Shown piece by piece: positions 9,997-18,518 of a DNA stretch of 59,773 nucleotides; the stretch's first letter is position 1, and the number at the start of each line of letters is the position of its first letter. Location: the NCBI RefSeq assembly GCF_016925535.1, contig NZ_CP070498.1:1-59773 (forward strand), in the 5' to 3' direction. Under the pieces are notes generated by a model. The model worked only from the letters and a program-made list of their open reading frames with translations. It did not search any database and was not told the DNA's origin. This DNA is from Natronoglycomyces albus. Lineage in GTDB: Bacteria > Actinomycetota > Actinomycetes > Mycobacteriales > Micromonosporaceae. Position numbers and translations under genes: made by a program.

Positions 9997-11471
9997 GCGG
10001 CTGCCCCTTGCCGGGCAGTTTCAATGTCCCAGCGTGCATCGGTGTTCCCCAGCCGCAGCTCAGGTTCTGTCAACGATAGGTGAACTGGGATACCAGGCCG
10101 AGAGCCCACTTTGATCAAGAAGTTGCCCAACCCGGCCGAGGCTTCCGCAGCTGTTCCCGACCATGACTCTGGGGCCGTCCATGACAAGACCTCGGAGGCT
10201 TCAGCGTCAGACAACGGCCGCACTTTCGATATCGCCGACAGTTCCGCTTCAGTAGATGCGGCAGCCATGAGTACTGCTGACCGGTCGGCGAAGCCGCGAG
10301 CTTTAGCCCGATCTTCCTCGGTTGGCAGGGCCTCCAGGTCGGCCAGTCCGTGCGTGATGTAGGCAATCCCGGTGCCTTTTTGCCTGTTCAGCCGGGTCAG
10401 AGCGTCAGCGCGGTCAATGAGACCCGAGCCCACACGCAGAACACGCCACATCTCATCGAGGACTGTAAAGAAGGTGCGTTTCGGCGCTACCCCTTCATCG
10501 GCCAGCAGGTGTGCCGCGTCAATAGACCCAAACCCGTATGACCACGTCGAGAGCAATGTTGCGGCTGTTCTGAGGTGGTCATTCTCATCAATACCTGAGA
10601 TGTCAACACACACCGCAGGTGTATCCAGGTCAATAGGTGAGGTGGTCGGCCCATTGAACGTGTCGCCCAGAGCCCCGTTGAGTAGCGCCAACAGCGCCGC
10701 TTGCAACGGACCCGTGGCTTCCTGATAACGCGGTTCTTGGCCTGCGCCAGCAAACAGCGTCACCTCACGGACAGCATCGGGCGCATTTTGGATAGTGCGC
10801 AACACTTCCGATAGGACCGGTTGATTCCCATGCTGGGCTTCCTCAGCGGCCAAGTGCCGCAGCGCGGCAGCAATGACTGTGTCCTCATCGGCTGTGGTTC
10901 GCCCTTTCCTCACCAGACTGATCAGCGCGGTCACCATGTGTGTACGCCGGTCAACCACGGAGGAGCGAACTTGTTGGGCGGTTTTGCCACTAACTTGTGC
11001 GTGCAATTGCGTCCACGGGCCGACATCGAGCGGATTGATCCGGTCACGCCCGGGACCCACCGAAATGACTTGCCCGCCCAGCGCGCGCACCAACGCCGCA
11101 TAGTCTGGTTTGAGGTCACCCAGAATCAGCGGTGTCACGCCGCGCCCGGTCAGACCCAACACCATGCGGCGCACAATAGAGGACTTCCCCATACCCGGCT
11201 CACCCAGAATGAACACGCTGGGAGAGTTAATCAGTGAAGTCCGGGTGTACCACGAAATCGGATCGAAACACACCGAGTCACCTGAGTAAATATGGTGGCC
11301 GATGGGCACTCCCACCGTTGGGGTAGAAGTGCCCACCGCCCACGGCCACAGACCACACACCTGTTGAGTGGTCCCTCTCCATCTCGCCGGTGTCTCCACC
11401 CATCCGACCTGACCGCCGCCAACAGCGGGATACCCGTACCGGCCAGGCTTTTTCGAACGTGAAAGCGACAT
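9993..11471 (-). CDS. VirB4/TraC-like conjugation ATPase
   Basis: A 492-aa P-loop ATPase with Walker A GEPGMGKSS (90-98) and Walker B FFTVLDEMWRV. It corresponds to the C-terminal ATPase half of VirB4/TraC proteins, while the preceding SCO6880-type protein may supply the N-terminal part as a separate chain, as in other actinomycete conjugation clusters. It would power assembly or DNA transport by the T4SS at the cytoplasmic face. The ATG is well supported by AAGGAG 6 nt upstream on the minus strand. It lies 10 nt after the SCO6880 gene and overlaps the VirD4-like gene. Confidence 0.88.
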   Translation of the reverse strand: MSLSRSKKPGRYGYPAVGGGQVGWVETPARWRGTTQQVCGLWPWAVGTSTPTVGVPIGHHIYSGDSVCFDPISWYTRTSLINSPSVFILGEPGMGKSSIVRRMVLGLTGRGVTPLILGDLKPDYAALVRALGGQVISVGPGRDRINPLDVGPWTQLHAQVSGKTAQQVRSSVVDRRTHMVTALISLVRKGRTTADEDTVIAAALRHLAAEEAQHGNQPVLSEVLRTIQNAPDAVREVTLFAGAGQEPRYQEATGPLQAALLALLNGALGDTFNGPTTSPIDLDTPAVCVDISGIDENDHLRTAATLLSTWSYGFGSIDAAHLLADEGVAPKRTFFTVLDEMWRVLRVGSGLIDRADALTRLNRQKGTGIAYITHGLADLEALPTEEDRAKARGFADRSAVLMAAASTEAELSAISKVRPLSDAEASEVLSWTAPESWSGTAAEASAGLGNFLIKVGSRPGIPVHLSLTEPELRLGNTDARWDIETARQGAAA

Positions 11472-11481
11472 AGAGAACTCC

Positions 11482-12945
11482 TTACAGTGAGGGAACTGTG
11501 GCGTGATCAGGCAGAACGATCCCCACCGGCAAAGTCGCGTAAAAAGACGTCGCCTGGGAGCCAGTCATGACTCTCAGATCAACACGCGCTTCGCCAGATC
11601 GCGCTGCCATCGTGGTCGTAGCGTCCTCTAGTTCGGCCTGTGTAGCGGTGGTGGCCGTGGCCAAGATGCTAAACGAGGTGATGCCCGCACCAGCGGCTTC
11701 TTCGGCTGCTGATTGCTCGGCTGCAGCTAGATCGCGCAGGTCACGAGAGGACGGCCGTGCTTTCTTATTGATGTTGAACTGAGCGTCCCGTTTATCCGCC
11801 TCGACAAGCCGCGCAGCTTGGCCAGGGCTGTAGGGGTGGTACACCAACGAGACGCGCTTACGCAACAGGTCAGGATCTGGATCAGCCAACCGGGCAAACG
11901 TGGTAGCAAAAACGTTGCCTCTTGGCGCTTCAACCATGCCCCACGAACGAGACCAGGCCCGATCATGCTGGTAAGAATCCCAGTGCTCTATAGCTGAGAC
12001 AGGCCCGATGTCATCCCACGCCCAACCCTTTTGGGGAGGCTGCACCTCAGATACCGGGTCAAGGGACGATCGCAGCTGGTACATGATCTCGGCGGCCGAC
12101 ATCGGCTGAATACCAACAGCACCGGTGCCGACCAACGCTGCCTGCATATGCGGCAACCGGGCCATGAGTTCTGTTGCCACAGCATCATCATTCCAGCGCC
12201 TACCCAACGGTGGGCGAAACGTCAGCGTCACGAAAAACTTCACCTGTGCCGCCCCAGCCGAGTAGGTATCAGCAATTTGCTCCATCACCTCTTGAGCCAG
12301 GCTAGGAGCTTCAGGTTTGAGCGTGGAGAAAATCTCTGAACGCAACTTTGTACCCGGATCTGGCGCGGTCTCAATAGTCACTTGCGCCTGGACTAGCCAA
12401 AACTGACGAGTCAGAGATGACAACCAGGCAGCCATGCGACTCACCCGTGAGTCAATGACGTCGGTATCGACCAGGTCAGTGCCCTCAGAATGGGCCGCAA
12501 AAGTGATGGAGTAATCGCGGGTGCTGGGGATGGCCACGATTCCCACATCAGAGCCCCGCCCATCTTCAGCTGTGATGATGTGGGATGTAGCCAGTGTCCC
12601 TGGTAGCCGGTAGGTGCCCACTACCCGAGAGGCAATGCCAGCTATATAGATATGGCGGCGACGTCGTTTCTGACGCCACCATGCCAATCGCGCGGCCACC
12701 GCGTGTGCTCCGGTGCGGCCGCGAATACGAATCGCCAGCGGAGCCAGCACCGCCACCCCCAGCAACAGCAGGATCAGCGCAGCCAGGCGCGAAAACATCA
12801 TTGCCAGGAGCGCGGCCGCCACCACAGCGAATCCGATACCCGAGGTGACCGGTCCCAGCCCAAAAAGCCCGGCCTTCTTGCCCGCACGCCACTGGCCATA
12901 GGTGCGTTGATCAACCGTTGCAAGACCTTGTTGTTTCGATGCCAC
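11482..12945 (-). CDS. SCO6880 family conjugation protein
   Basis: A 487-aa protein matching the SCO6880 family of Streptomyces and relatives. Visible hallmarks are RTYGQWRAGKKAGLFGLG at the N-terminus, two transmembrane segments (about residues 30-75), AARLAWWRQKRR, then VTIETAPDPGTKL, APRGNVFATTFARL, and RKRVSLVYHPYSPGQAARLVEADKR. It is thought to be the membrane and N-terminal VirB4-like part of the transfer ATPase complex. The start is GTG at 12945, with GGAGG upstream, and it overlaps the stop of the VirB6-like gene by 1 nt (TAGTG). Family assignment is from memory of the family pattern. The function is inferred. Confidence 0.87.
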   Translation of the reverse strand: MASKQQGLATVDQRTYGQWRAGKKAGLFGLGPVTSGIGFAVVAAALLAMMFSRLAALILLLLGVAVLAPLAIRIRGRTGAHAVAARLAWWRQKRRRRHIYIAGIASRVVGTYRLPGTLATSHIITAEDGRGSDVGIVAIPSTRDYSITFAAHSEGTDLVDTDVIDSRVSRMAAWLSSLTRQFWLVQAQVTIETAPDPGTKLRSEIFSTLKPEAPSLAQEVMEQIADTYSAGAAQVKFFVTLTFRPPLGRRWNDDAVATELMARLPHMQAALVGTGAVGIQPMSAAEIMYQLRSSLDPVSEVQPPQKGWAWDDIGPVSAIEHWDSYQHDRAWSRSWGMVEAPRGNVFATTFARLADPDPDLLRKRVSLVYHPYSPGQAARLVEADKRDAQFNINKKARPSSRDLRDLAAAEQSAAEEAAGAGITSFSILATATTATQAELEDATTTMAARSGEARVDLRVMTGSQATSFYATLPVGIVLPDHATVPSL

Positions 12946-14354
12946 TAGCGTTCACCTCCCTTACTCTCATCGGCTCCCGACGGCGCGTCGTCGACCACCT
13001 GGTTGATTGCCCTGTGAGCTGATTGAGCTGACCCGATAGCAGCACTTGCCTGTGTGGCCGCGCCAGAGGCGGAACCGGAACCACCAGGCCTATGGGGAGC
13101 CTTCGTCGCCGACGCGGCACCTTTAGAACCGTCGCTTCCAGTTGCACCGGTTCGAGCCGATGCCGATTGCGTCGTTCGCGACCCACTTGCAGAACTGCCC
13201 TTCCCCGAAACACCACCGGAGGAGCCACTGGCCGATGCTCCGCGAGCAGCCGCGCCACCGCCACGCATCGCCCCGGCTTGGATTGCGCCGGTAGCCAACA
13301 TTCCGGCAGCGGCCACACCGCCGCCTGAGCCACCACCAGAGGATGACGCCGCAGCCACCGCCGGGGTGACCAGACGCATCAACGCAGGAAGCGCAACCAG
13401 AGCCAGAATCATCATTGACACCAAGGTCATCAACCCGAAGATGCCTTCAAGTTCGTCATCATCTAGCAGGAAAAACGCGGCAGCCCAAATGGTTGCCGCC
13501 GTTGGTTTGTACAACACCAACGCGATCAGCCACGCAAAGTATTTTTGCCGCATCGCGCGGCCACCTTCTGTCAGACCTGCGGCAGCGGCCACCGGCAACA
13601 GGCCAACGATGAGTACCAACGCCGCTGCCCTAGCCGCCATGATCACGAATTGAAACAACGAGGCCAGCAGTCCAAAAAACAGCACAAAAACCGCTAGAAC
13701 TGTCCAGCCACCATGCTCGGAATCGTCATCGTCATCCATCACCGATTCGGTGGTGTCGACAACGTTTTGTCCCAATCGCTGGCCCAGATCATCCTCGTCG
13801 TCATCGTCACCGCCATCGTTGACAGACGTTTGGTCAATAATCCAGCTCGCATAGCCATCGCCCAGACGCAAAAGCAGCTCTACCACTCCTACGCCTACAG
13901 CCATAACCAGCACGAACACCATGAACCCTTTTGCGGTGTCGGCGAAACTTTTGCTGTCACGGCTCAAAACCATCCGAATGCCGACGAACAACAGTGAGCC
14001 AACCGCTACCGTTCCCACCAGCCACAACGTGTGTTGCTGGAGCTGACCAATTGCACCGCTAGCGGTTACACAAGCCTCATCACTGGGGTTGCGACAGTCC
14101 GATACGGACATCTCGGTGGCATCCATCCACCACGTGATGGTTTCGGCGACAAGGTTTGCCATTGAATCCCCAAGCGAGAGACCCAAGTTGCGGAAGAACT
14201 CACCGACTTCTGTATTCGCGCCCAGAACCCATCCGCCTGCTCCCGCAGCCGCTACACACAAAATGATCCACGGACCCACACACCGCCAGCGGCGAACGCT
14301 TTCCCACTGAGCCGCAACCTCTTCTAGCCGTTGCTGGTCAGGTGCGTTCACCAT
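12945..14354 (-). CDS. VirB6/TrbL-like polytopic membrane channel protein
   Basis: A 469-aa membrane protein with about six transmembrane segments, including stretches ending WLVGTVAVGSLLFVGI, FVLVMAVGVGVVELLL, AVFVLFFGLLASLFQFVI and LMTLVSMMILALVALPAL. A Gly/Ser/Ala-rich tail of about 110 residues follows. This is the typical layout of actinomycete VirB6/TrbL-like T4SS channel proteins (SCO6881 type). An acidic run of Asp and Glu (DDDDEDD) lies in a loop. ATG 14354 overlaps the upstream stop by 7 nt and has a G-rich ribosome binding site. An in-frame GTG at 14366 is an alternative. It would form the inner-membrane pore. Confidence 0.8.
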   Translation of the reverse strand: MVNAPDQQRLEEVAAQWESVRRWRCVGPWIILCVAAAGAGGWVLGANTEVGEFFRNLGLSLGDSMANLVAETITWWMDATEMSVSDCRNPSDEACVTASGAIGQLQQHTLWLVGTVAVGSLLFVGIRMVLSRDSKSFADTAKGFMVFVLVMAVGVGVVELLLRLGDGYASWIIDQTSVNDGGDDDDEDDLGQRLGQNVVDTTESVMDDDDDSEHGGWTVLAVFVLFFGLLASLFQFVIMAARAAALVLIVGLLPVAAAAGLTEGGRAMRQKYFAWLIALVLYKPTAATIWAAAFFLLDDDELEGIFGLMTLVSMMILALVALPALMRLVTPAVAAASSSGGGSGGGVAAAGMLATGAIQAGAMRGGGAAARGASASGSSGGVSGKGSSASGSRTTQSASARTGATGSDGSKGAASATKAPHRPGGSGSASGAATQASAAIGSAQSAHRAINQVVDDAPSGADESKGGER

Positions 14355-15106
14355 GATGGCCCCCACGGCACCACCGCATCCTGGTCAGCGGTGGGAACTT
14401 GCCGCATCATTGCCGTCCAGTCACCGCGCGGTGGAGCCTCCATCCGCCAGTCTCCCTCGATCCAGCGCACCGTGGTAAGAACCGAATACCAGCCACCGCT
14501 GCGGTTATCGAGGACAACCTCGATGACCGCTTCATCAGGGGAGTAGGAGCGGTAAACAAATCCGGCCAGGGCCGCAAGATCTCCAGCGGTCAACTCAACA
14601 TCAACCGCCTGCTCCTCCATCAATTCCAGCAATGCGTCCCGCTCAGGGCTGTCTATGAACTGGTGCTCGATAGTGGCTCGCCACATTTCCTCTGGCCCAT
14701 ATCCACCAGCTCGCGACGACAGATGCACCGCCGCCATCAGCGCGCCCTCAGGGCTTCGCTCGAACTGAGAAGCAGTAAATCCGTCATCCACAGCAGGCCC
14801 ATACACAGAGGAGAACGGCAGCGTGATGCTGCCGACCAGCTGCCAATCAATCTCTTGCGGACCTTCAAGAAGCGGCTCACCCTCCACGGCAACAGCATCC
14901 TCATTACCGGGCAAATAACCCTCAACAGGTACTTCCGCAGAACCCGCCGGTGGATCTTCCTCACCACCGGACCCAACGACCACGAACACGCCCCCAATGA
15001 GCGCTATAGCTACCACCAGCGCTGAGGCGATGAACGACTTCTGCGCCCACACCCGAGGCGCGCCGGAGGTTTGACCATCATTTGACTCACGCACGTTCAC
15101 GTTCAT
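14348..15106 (-). CDS. VirB8-like single-pass conjugation protein
   Basis: A 252-aa protein with a short cytoplasmic N-terminus, one transmembrane helix (SFIASALVVAIALIGGVFVV) and a large outer domain. The segment FERSPEGALMAAVHLSSRAG and the C-terminal EGDWRMEAPPRGDW are typical of the membrane protein that sits next to the VirB6-like gene in actinomycete conjugation loci and is thought to have a VirB8/NTF2-like fold. ATG 15106 overlaps the previous stop (TGATG). GTG 15109 is possible. Likely role: scaffold of the T4SS inner-membrane complex. This is inferred from position and layout, not from a catalytic motif. Confidence 0.68.
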   Translation of the reverse strand: MNVNVRESNDGQTSGAPRVWAQKSFIASALVVAIALIGGVFVVVGSGGEEDPPAGSAEVPVEGYLPGNEDAVAVEGEPLLEGPQEIDWQLVGSITLPFSSVYGPAVDDGFTASQFERSPEGALMAAVHLSSRAGGYGPEEMWRATIEHQFIDSPERDALLELMEEQAVDVELTAGDLAALAGFVYRSYSPDEAVIEVVLDNRSGGWYSVLTTVRWIEGDWRMEAPPRGDWTAMMRQVPTADQDAVVPWGPSW

Positions 15107-15372
15107 CACGACCCAGTCAAGACGCTGATGAAGGTCGCCGCACTACCAAAAATTATGCAGCCAGCGACCCACCAACCCAGACCGCCCAGGTCCACGCCCT
15201 GCCCCTGCTGGCGTGACATCACGATTCGTGCTACATGGACGAGCAAACCGATGAACAGCAACCCGGTGAGAATCCATGCCCCCCACTCGGTAATGAGGAG
15301 AAATCGGTCAGCGCCCGGAGGGGCCGTACCCGCACCGGGATCAGGTATTTGGGCAAGGAAATCCACCATCAT
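15106..15372 (-). CDS. Small two-TM protein, pilin-like T4SS subunit
   Basis: An 88-aa protein with the start MMVDFLAQIPDPGAG and two transmembrane helices (LLITEWGAWILTGLLFIGLL, then WWVAGCIIFGSAATFISVL) separated by a basic loop (SRQQGQG). Size, layout and position match VirB2/TrbC-like pilin or pilin-like proteins of actinomycete conjugation loci. ATG 15372 is chosen because AAAGG lies 7 nt upstream. An upstream start at 15447 lacks a ribosome binding site and would overlap the next gene. It may be paralogous to the neighbouring 71-aa protein. The pilin role is an inference. Confidence 0.65.
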   Translation of the reverse strand: MMVDFLAQIPDPGAGTAPPGADRFLLITEWGAWILTGLLFIGLLVHVARIVMSRQQGQGVDLGGLGWWVAGCIIFGSAATFISVLTGS

Positions 15373-15430
15373 GAGGGGACCTTTCGTGAAAAGAATCGAG
15401 GTAAGAAGAAGTAAAAAGAGGAACGTGGCG

Positions 15431-15646
15431 CTAAACCACAGCGGCAACGACTGCTCCGGCCGAACCGATCAACACGCAGCCGAAGGCGATAATCCCTAGT
15501 TCACGCAGATTGACCTGCGCATCCTGGCGGTGTGCCGTAGCGATACGTCCTACCGTGGCCAACAGCCCCAACAAGGCACAGACAATTGCTACCCAGGCCA
15601 GCCACGACAACAACGTATTGACCTCAGAGGCGAACTCTTCAGGCAT
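15431..15646 (-). CDS. Small two-TM membrane protein, probable paralogue of its neighbour
   Basis: A 71-aa protein with two transmembrane helices (LLSWLAWVAIVCALLGLLA and LGIIAFGCVLIGSAGAVVAA) around a basic loop (RIATAHRQDAQVN). The topology (TM - basic loop - TM ending in GC-x-x-GSA) mirrors the following 88-aa protein, so the two look like diverged copies of one pilin-like subunit. ATG 15646 overlaps the end of the DUF6668 gene by 8 nt. A GTG at 15652 is possible. It is part of the T4SS operon and was probably co-opted as a structural membrane subunit. The exact function is unknown. Confidence 0.6.
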   Translation of the reverse strand: MPEEFASEVNTLLSWLAWVAIVCALLGLLATVGRIATAHRQDAQVNLRELGIIAFGCVLIGSAGAVVAAVV

Positions 15647-16178
15647 ATGCACTCATGTTGCCAAGGGCAGCCGGGGAAGGCACCAACGTGGATAGTTCAT
15701 CGGCAAGCGCGGTGTAGGCCGGAGGTGGAACATCAATCGCGTCCACATCAGCGCGCAACGCATCAACCCACGGCAGTTGCCACACCCGCATAGATTGAGA
15801 CCAAACCTGGATACGGTCGGCCACGATGCGCGGAGGTTTACGGCCGCAATCGGCGACCACTGCCACACCCAACACAGGTGGCGCGCCATAGGCAGGATCT
15901 TGGCTCTGGCCAATCACACGGGCAGCACTTGCCGTGCCAGAGGAATGAGACCGACATACCAACACCAAACCCGGCTGAGCTTCCGCCCAATCCAGATGTC
16001 CAATGTGGGTGCCGCAATCGCGGCCGATGCCTGTCAGCGTTGCAAGCGTCGTCACGCCGGAACCACCATGACAGCCCAGCCACCACACGTCACGCACCGG
16101 TTCAGTGGCAGCGCGAAGCAGCTGATTTTTGTCATGGTTCTCAGGCATTGACGGCAACGGTGGGGGAGTTGCAGTCAC
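15639..16178 (-). CDS. DUF6668 family P-loop-like protein
   Basis: A 179-aa protein with the segment VWWLGCHGGSGVTTLATL, a degenerate P-loop typical of DUF6668 proteins found at the head of actinomycete conjugation operons, followed by a ParA/MinD-like strand pattern (VLGVAVVADCGRKPP). The GTG start at 16178 is supported by GAAAGG 7 nt upstream. It is the first gene of the minus-strand T4SS operon. The loop lacks the usual GKT/GKS lysine (it reads GGSGVTT), so ATP hydrolysis is doubtful. The function is unknown. A role in assembly or localisation of the T4SS is plausible. Confidence 0.7.
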   Translation of the reverse strand: MTATPPPLPSMPENHDKNQLLRAATEPVRDVWWLGCHGGSGVTTLATLTGIGRDCGTHIGHLDWAEAQPGLVLVCRSHSSGTASAARVIGQSQDPAYGAPPVLGVAVVADCGRKPPRIVADRIQVWSQSMRVWQLPWVDALRADVDAIDVPPPAYTALADELSTLVPSPAALGNMSAYA

Positions 16179-16192
16179 GTGAAAACCTTTCT

Positions 16193-16210
16193 TTGTCGGG
16201 TATACGACAA
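16193..16210. promoter_or_regulatory. Inverted repeat before the T4SS operon (operator candidate)
   Basis: TTGTCG and CGACAA form perfect 6-bp arms around a 6-bp spacer, directly upstream of the GTG start of the first T4SS operon gene. Its position suggests an operator or 5'-UTR element controlling the whole transfer operon. The regulator is unknown. Confidence 0.45.
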
Positions 16211-16353
16211 CACTGATACGTCATGACTGCAACACGGATAGCGATGGTGAACACGTTAAGTTCCCACTACGGAACATCTTGTGATCAGCGGCTTTAGTTC
16301 CTCAAACTGGACTAAATGCCACATAATGCCCGTCGCTGATTGGCTATAGAAAA

Positions 16354-16390
16354 CATCCGAAAGTATGAGTAGTACTCATACTTTCGGATG
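16354..16390 (-). terminator. Terminator-like 18-bp perfect inverted repeat
   Basis: Two perfect 18-bp arms (starting CATCCGAAAGTATG) are separated by one base, just 5 nt after the stop of the M23 peptidase gene. On the minus strand the stem is followed by GTTTTCT. This fits an intrinsic terminator that separates the lipoprotein/peptidase unit from the T4SS operon. The stem is AT-rich, so it could instead bind a protein. Confidence 0.65.
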
Positions 16391-16395
16391 ATGAT

Positions 16396-17517
16396 TTAGA
16401 GTGGAGCGCCAACATCCTCATGCCACGCCACCGGGTCGATCGCAGTGGCATTTGCGACGCGGCCAGAAGGCGACACATTCTGGTGAACCTCATAATGCAG
16501 GTGTGGGGCCGAGGAATCTCCGGAGTTACCGACATAGCCAATGACCTGGCCAGCCGTTACCCACTCGCCCTCAGAGACCAGCGGCTGCGACTGCATATGG
16601 CAATAGCGCGTTGCCATGCCATCCCAGACCGCGTCCTCAGGGATGAGGTAGTGATCATGGTCAATCACCACCATCCAGCCACACCCTGAAAACTCACGAC
16701 TGCCTTCACCACACCCTTGGGGCGTGTTGCATTCAGAAGTGCGCACCACACCCGTAGCTGCTGCGACGATCGGGATGTGGCGTTCCGCGCCCAAGTCGAC
16801 CCCAAAATGCTGGCCGCCCCGGGTGCCGAAACCATCCCATAGTGGGGCATCAACCGGGGCAACCCAACCGGAGGCTCCCACTGAAGGCGGCGAGTACTCA
16901 TAGGCACACATCGCCCAGGACTCCAGCCCAGTCAGCTCCGCGATCAGAATGTCAGCCTCTTCGGCCCAATGCTCATACGCATCGGGATAGGCAGACACCT
17001 GAACCGCCTGCGCCGCTTCGGCAACTGACATCGACTCCCAGCCCTCGACATCCAACAGAGCCGTGTAAAACTTCTGCGCCGAGGTTGCCGCGTCCATCAA
17101 TTCGGCAACTGAACCCCAACCCATACTGGGACGTTGCTGAAACAACCCCACCGAGTCATGATCTGAACCCACCCGATCATGCGGCAAATCCAACGACTCA
17201 GGAACATCCTCATTCGCATACATCTCCAGCCGCGATTCCTGCAAAGCCGTCGCCAACGCAATTTGCCACGCAAACGGGGTCATCCCCTGCTCAATGCCCT
17301 GGAAAATGATGGTCTCAGCGTGATCGACCTGGTGCGGACCCCACGGCCCCACCACTGACTCCCGATCCCGATCCGCGCCCGGCCGAATCTGGCAAACATC
17401 CGTACTGGAGAGGAAAAACATCAATGGCACCACAACGGCCACGCCCAACCCCGCCAAGACAGTCATAACCACGGCCAAAATCACGGGCAAACGATAATTA
17501 GCCTGCTCACTAGTCAT
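16396..17517 (-). CDS. Membrane-anchored muramidase-like / M23 peptidase for conjugation
   Basis: A 373-aa protein that starts MTSEQANYRLP. It has one N-terminal transmembrane helix, then a lysozyme-like transglycosylase domain (ALATALQESRLEMYANED, then DSVGLFQQRPSMGWG). The C-terminal M23/LytM metallopeptidase carries the zinc ligands HFGVD and HLHYE. This is the actinomycete version of the VirB1-type wall opener that lets the transfer apparatus cross peptidoglycan. ATG 17517 overlaps the lipoprotein stop by 8 nt, so longer starts inside that gene are not needed. It has its own terminator and is transcribed separately from the T4SS operon. Confidence 0.88.
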   Translation of the reverse strand: MTSEQANYRLPVILAVVMTVLAGLGVAVVVPLMFFLSSTDVCQIRPGADRDRESVVGPWGPHQVDHAETIIFQGIEQGMTPFAWQIALATALQESRLEMYANEDVPESLDLPHDRVGSDHDSVGLFQQRPSMGWGSVAELMDAATSAQKFYTALLDVEGWESMSVAEAAQAVQVSAYPDAYEHWAEEADILIAELTGLESWAMCAYEYSPPSVGASGWVAPVDAPLWDGFGTRGGQHFGVDLGAERHIPIVAAATGVVRTSECNTPQGCGEGSREFSGCGWMVVIDHDHYLIPEDAVWDGMATRYCHMQSQPLVSEGEWVTAGQVIGYVGNSGDSSAPHLHYEVHQNVSPSGRVANATAIDPVAWHEDVGAPL

Positions 17518-18025
17518 GGAACCGCCAATCACCCAGATTGGTGCCATGCACCAACCAACGGCCATCAACGGCCACCAGCTCAACAACAAGCAACTTCTCA
17601 TTCGTCGCGACTGACCACCACTGCCGTGCCTCGCCTGCCTCCTGCCCAGCAGGAGGATCGGTCAGCTTCGCATCCCCTTCGACACTGTCAAACGGGATAA
17701 GGGCCGGATCAGTGTGTGAATACAGATCCGCTAGATACTCCGTACACCACTGGCTGACATCCTCATGCCACGATCCCGCGTCTCGGTCACCAGCCCCAAG
17801 AGCGGCAGCAAACGCCTCAACAACACCAGCCCCTTCATCTATCGGTGGGGCCTCCTCAGTACTGGGATCGGAATGGTCATGATCGTGATCCCCATGCAGG
17901 CTAGGACCCTCAGACGTCGCCGATGCGGTCGGAACTTCCCGGACATCAGAATCAAACGAGCCCGACGAACATCCACTGAGAACCACAACGACCAACAACG
18001 CGAAACAACTTCGTACAGTGATCAT
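17510..18025 (-). CDS. Probable lipoprotein with His/Asp-rich segment
   Basis: A 171-aa exported lipoprotein. The signal sequence MITVRSCFALLVVVVLSGC ends in the lipobox LSGC, with lipidated Cys19. The next segment contains GDHDHDHSD, a possible metal-binding stretch, followed by a conserved-looking domain (WHEDVSQWCTEYLADLY ... WLVHGTNLGDWRFHD). The gene overlaps the peptidase gene by 8 nt, so the two are probably co-translated and may act together at the cell surface. Longer starts (ATG 18049, TTG 18055) would bury the signal peptide. No catalytic motif is seen. It may be an accessory or a regulator of the wall-opening enzyme. Confidence 0.72.
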   Translation of the reverse strand: MITVRSCFALLVVVVLSGCSSGSFDSDVREVPTASATSEGPSLHGDHDHDHSDPSTEEAPPIDEGAGVVEAFAAALGAGDRDAGSWHEDVSQWCTEYLADLYSHTDPALIPFDSVEGDAKLTDPPAGQEAGEARQWWSVATNEKLLVVELVAVDGRWLVHGTNLGDWRFHD

Positions 18026-18164
18026 GAAGCGACACTCTACTGCCGCCATGCTCAAACCGCGAACCGGTAACCGTCCAATTTGGGCATCTGAATGAGGCCA
18101 AGCGAACCACCCAGAATGCGTGTCATGCGCCCCTAGCAGCCACTAGAGGCGCGAGGATGAGTTC

Positions 18165-18398
18165 ATGGCATCCACACCCACACGAAGTGCGGCCGCCTGT
18201 GCGGCCGCTGAGGTCCTGGCGGCCACCGCTGACATTGACCGGGGCCGCGTTGAGGCCAGGGCAGACCGCGCGGCCGCGTTGAGCCGCCTAGCTAGTGCCC
18301 TCCGGGTCGAGCCGATCCATGCCGACCAGGCGGTCACCGCCGCTGTGTTGGTAGCCGTTGGGGCCGCAGCTGAGGCAGATCTCGACGCACGCGGATAG
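18165..18398 (+). CDS. Small alanine-rich hypothetical protein
   Basis: A 77-aa alanine-rich ORF (MASTPTRSAAACAAAEVL) predicted to be helical. GAGGA lies about 10 nt upstream of the ATG and third codon positions are GC-rich, as in nearby genes. The opposite strand is also open (18143-18427), so strand choice is uncertain. No family is recognised. It precedes the RHH gene's promoter region. Confidence 0.35.
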   Translation: MASTPTRSAAACAAAEVLAATADIDRGRVEARADRAAALSRLASALRVEPIHADQAVTAAVLVAVGAAAEADLDARG

Positions 18399-18427
18399 CC
18401 ACTGACCAGAAACTCTATAAGCTGCAC

Positions 18428-18502
18428 ATATTTTCGTACTCATTTATTGATAATGGCGTAAACCTGCGATACGCTGGACTTAATAACGGAGTACGAAAAT
18501 AT
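18428..18502 (+). promoter_or_regulatory. Promoter enclosed by 14-bp perfect inverted repeats
   Basis: ATATTTTCGTACTC (18428-18441) and its exact reverse complement GAGTACGAAAATAT (18489-18502) flank a sigma70-type promoter: TTGATA (18447-18452), 17-bp spacer, TACGCT (18470-18475). The second arm lies 17 nt before the ATG of the RHH protein gene at 18519. The layout fits autorepression by that RHH protein, with repression by looping or occlusion. The regulator assignment is inferred. Confidence 0.65.
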
Positions 18503-18518
18503 TACGAGGTGAGAGATT

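Noticed and set aside
13054-13653. Plus-strand Pro/Ala-rich ORF of 199 codons
   Set aside because: A shadow of the Gly/Ser-rich tail of the VirB6-like protein. No start signal.
18143-18427. Minus-strand alanine-rich ORF
   Set aside because: It overlaps the promoter/operator arm at 18428, lacks a ribosome binding site and mirrors the plus-strand ORF.
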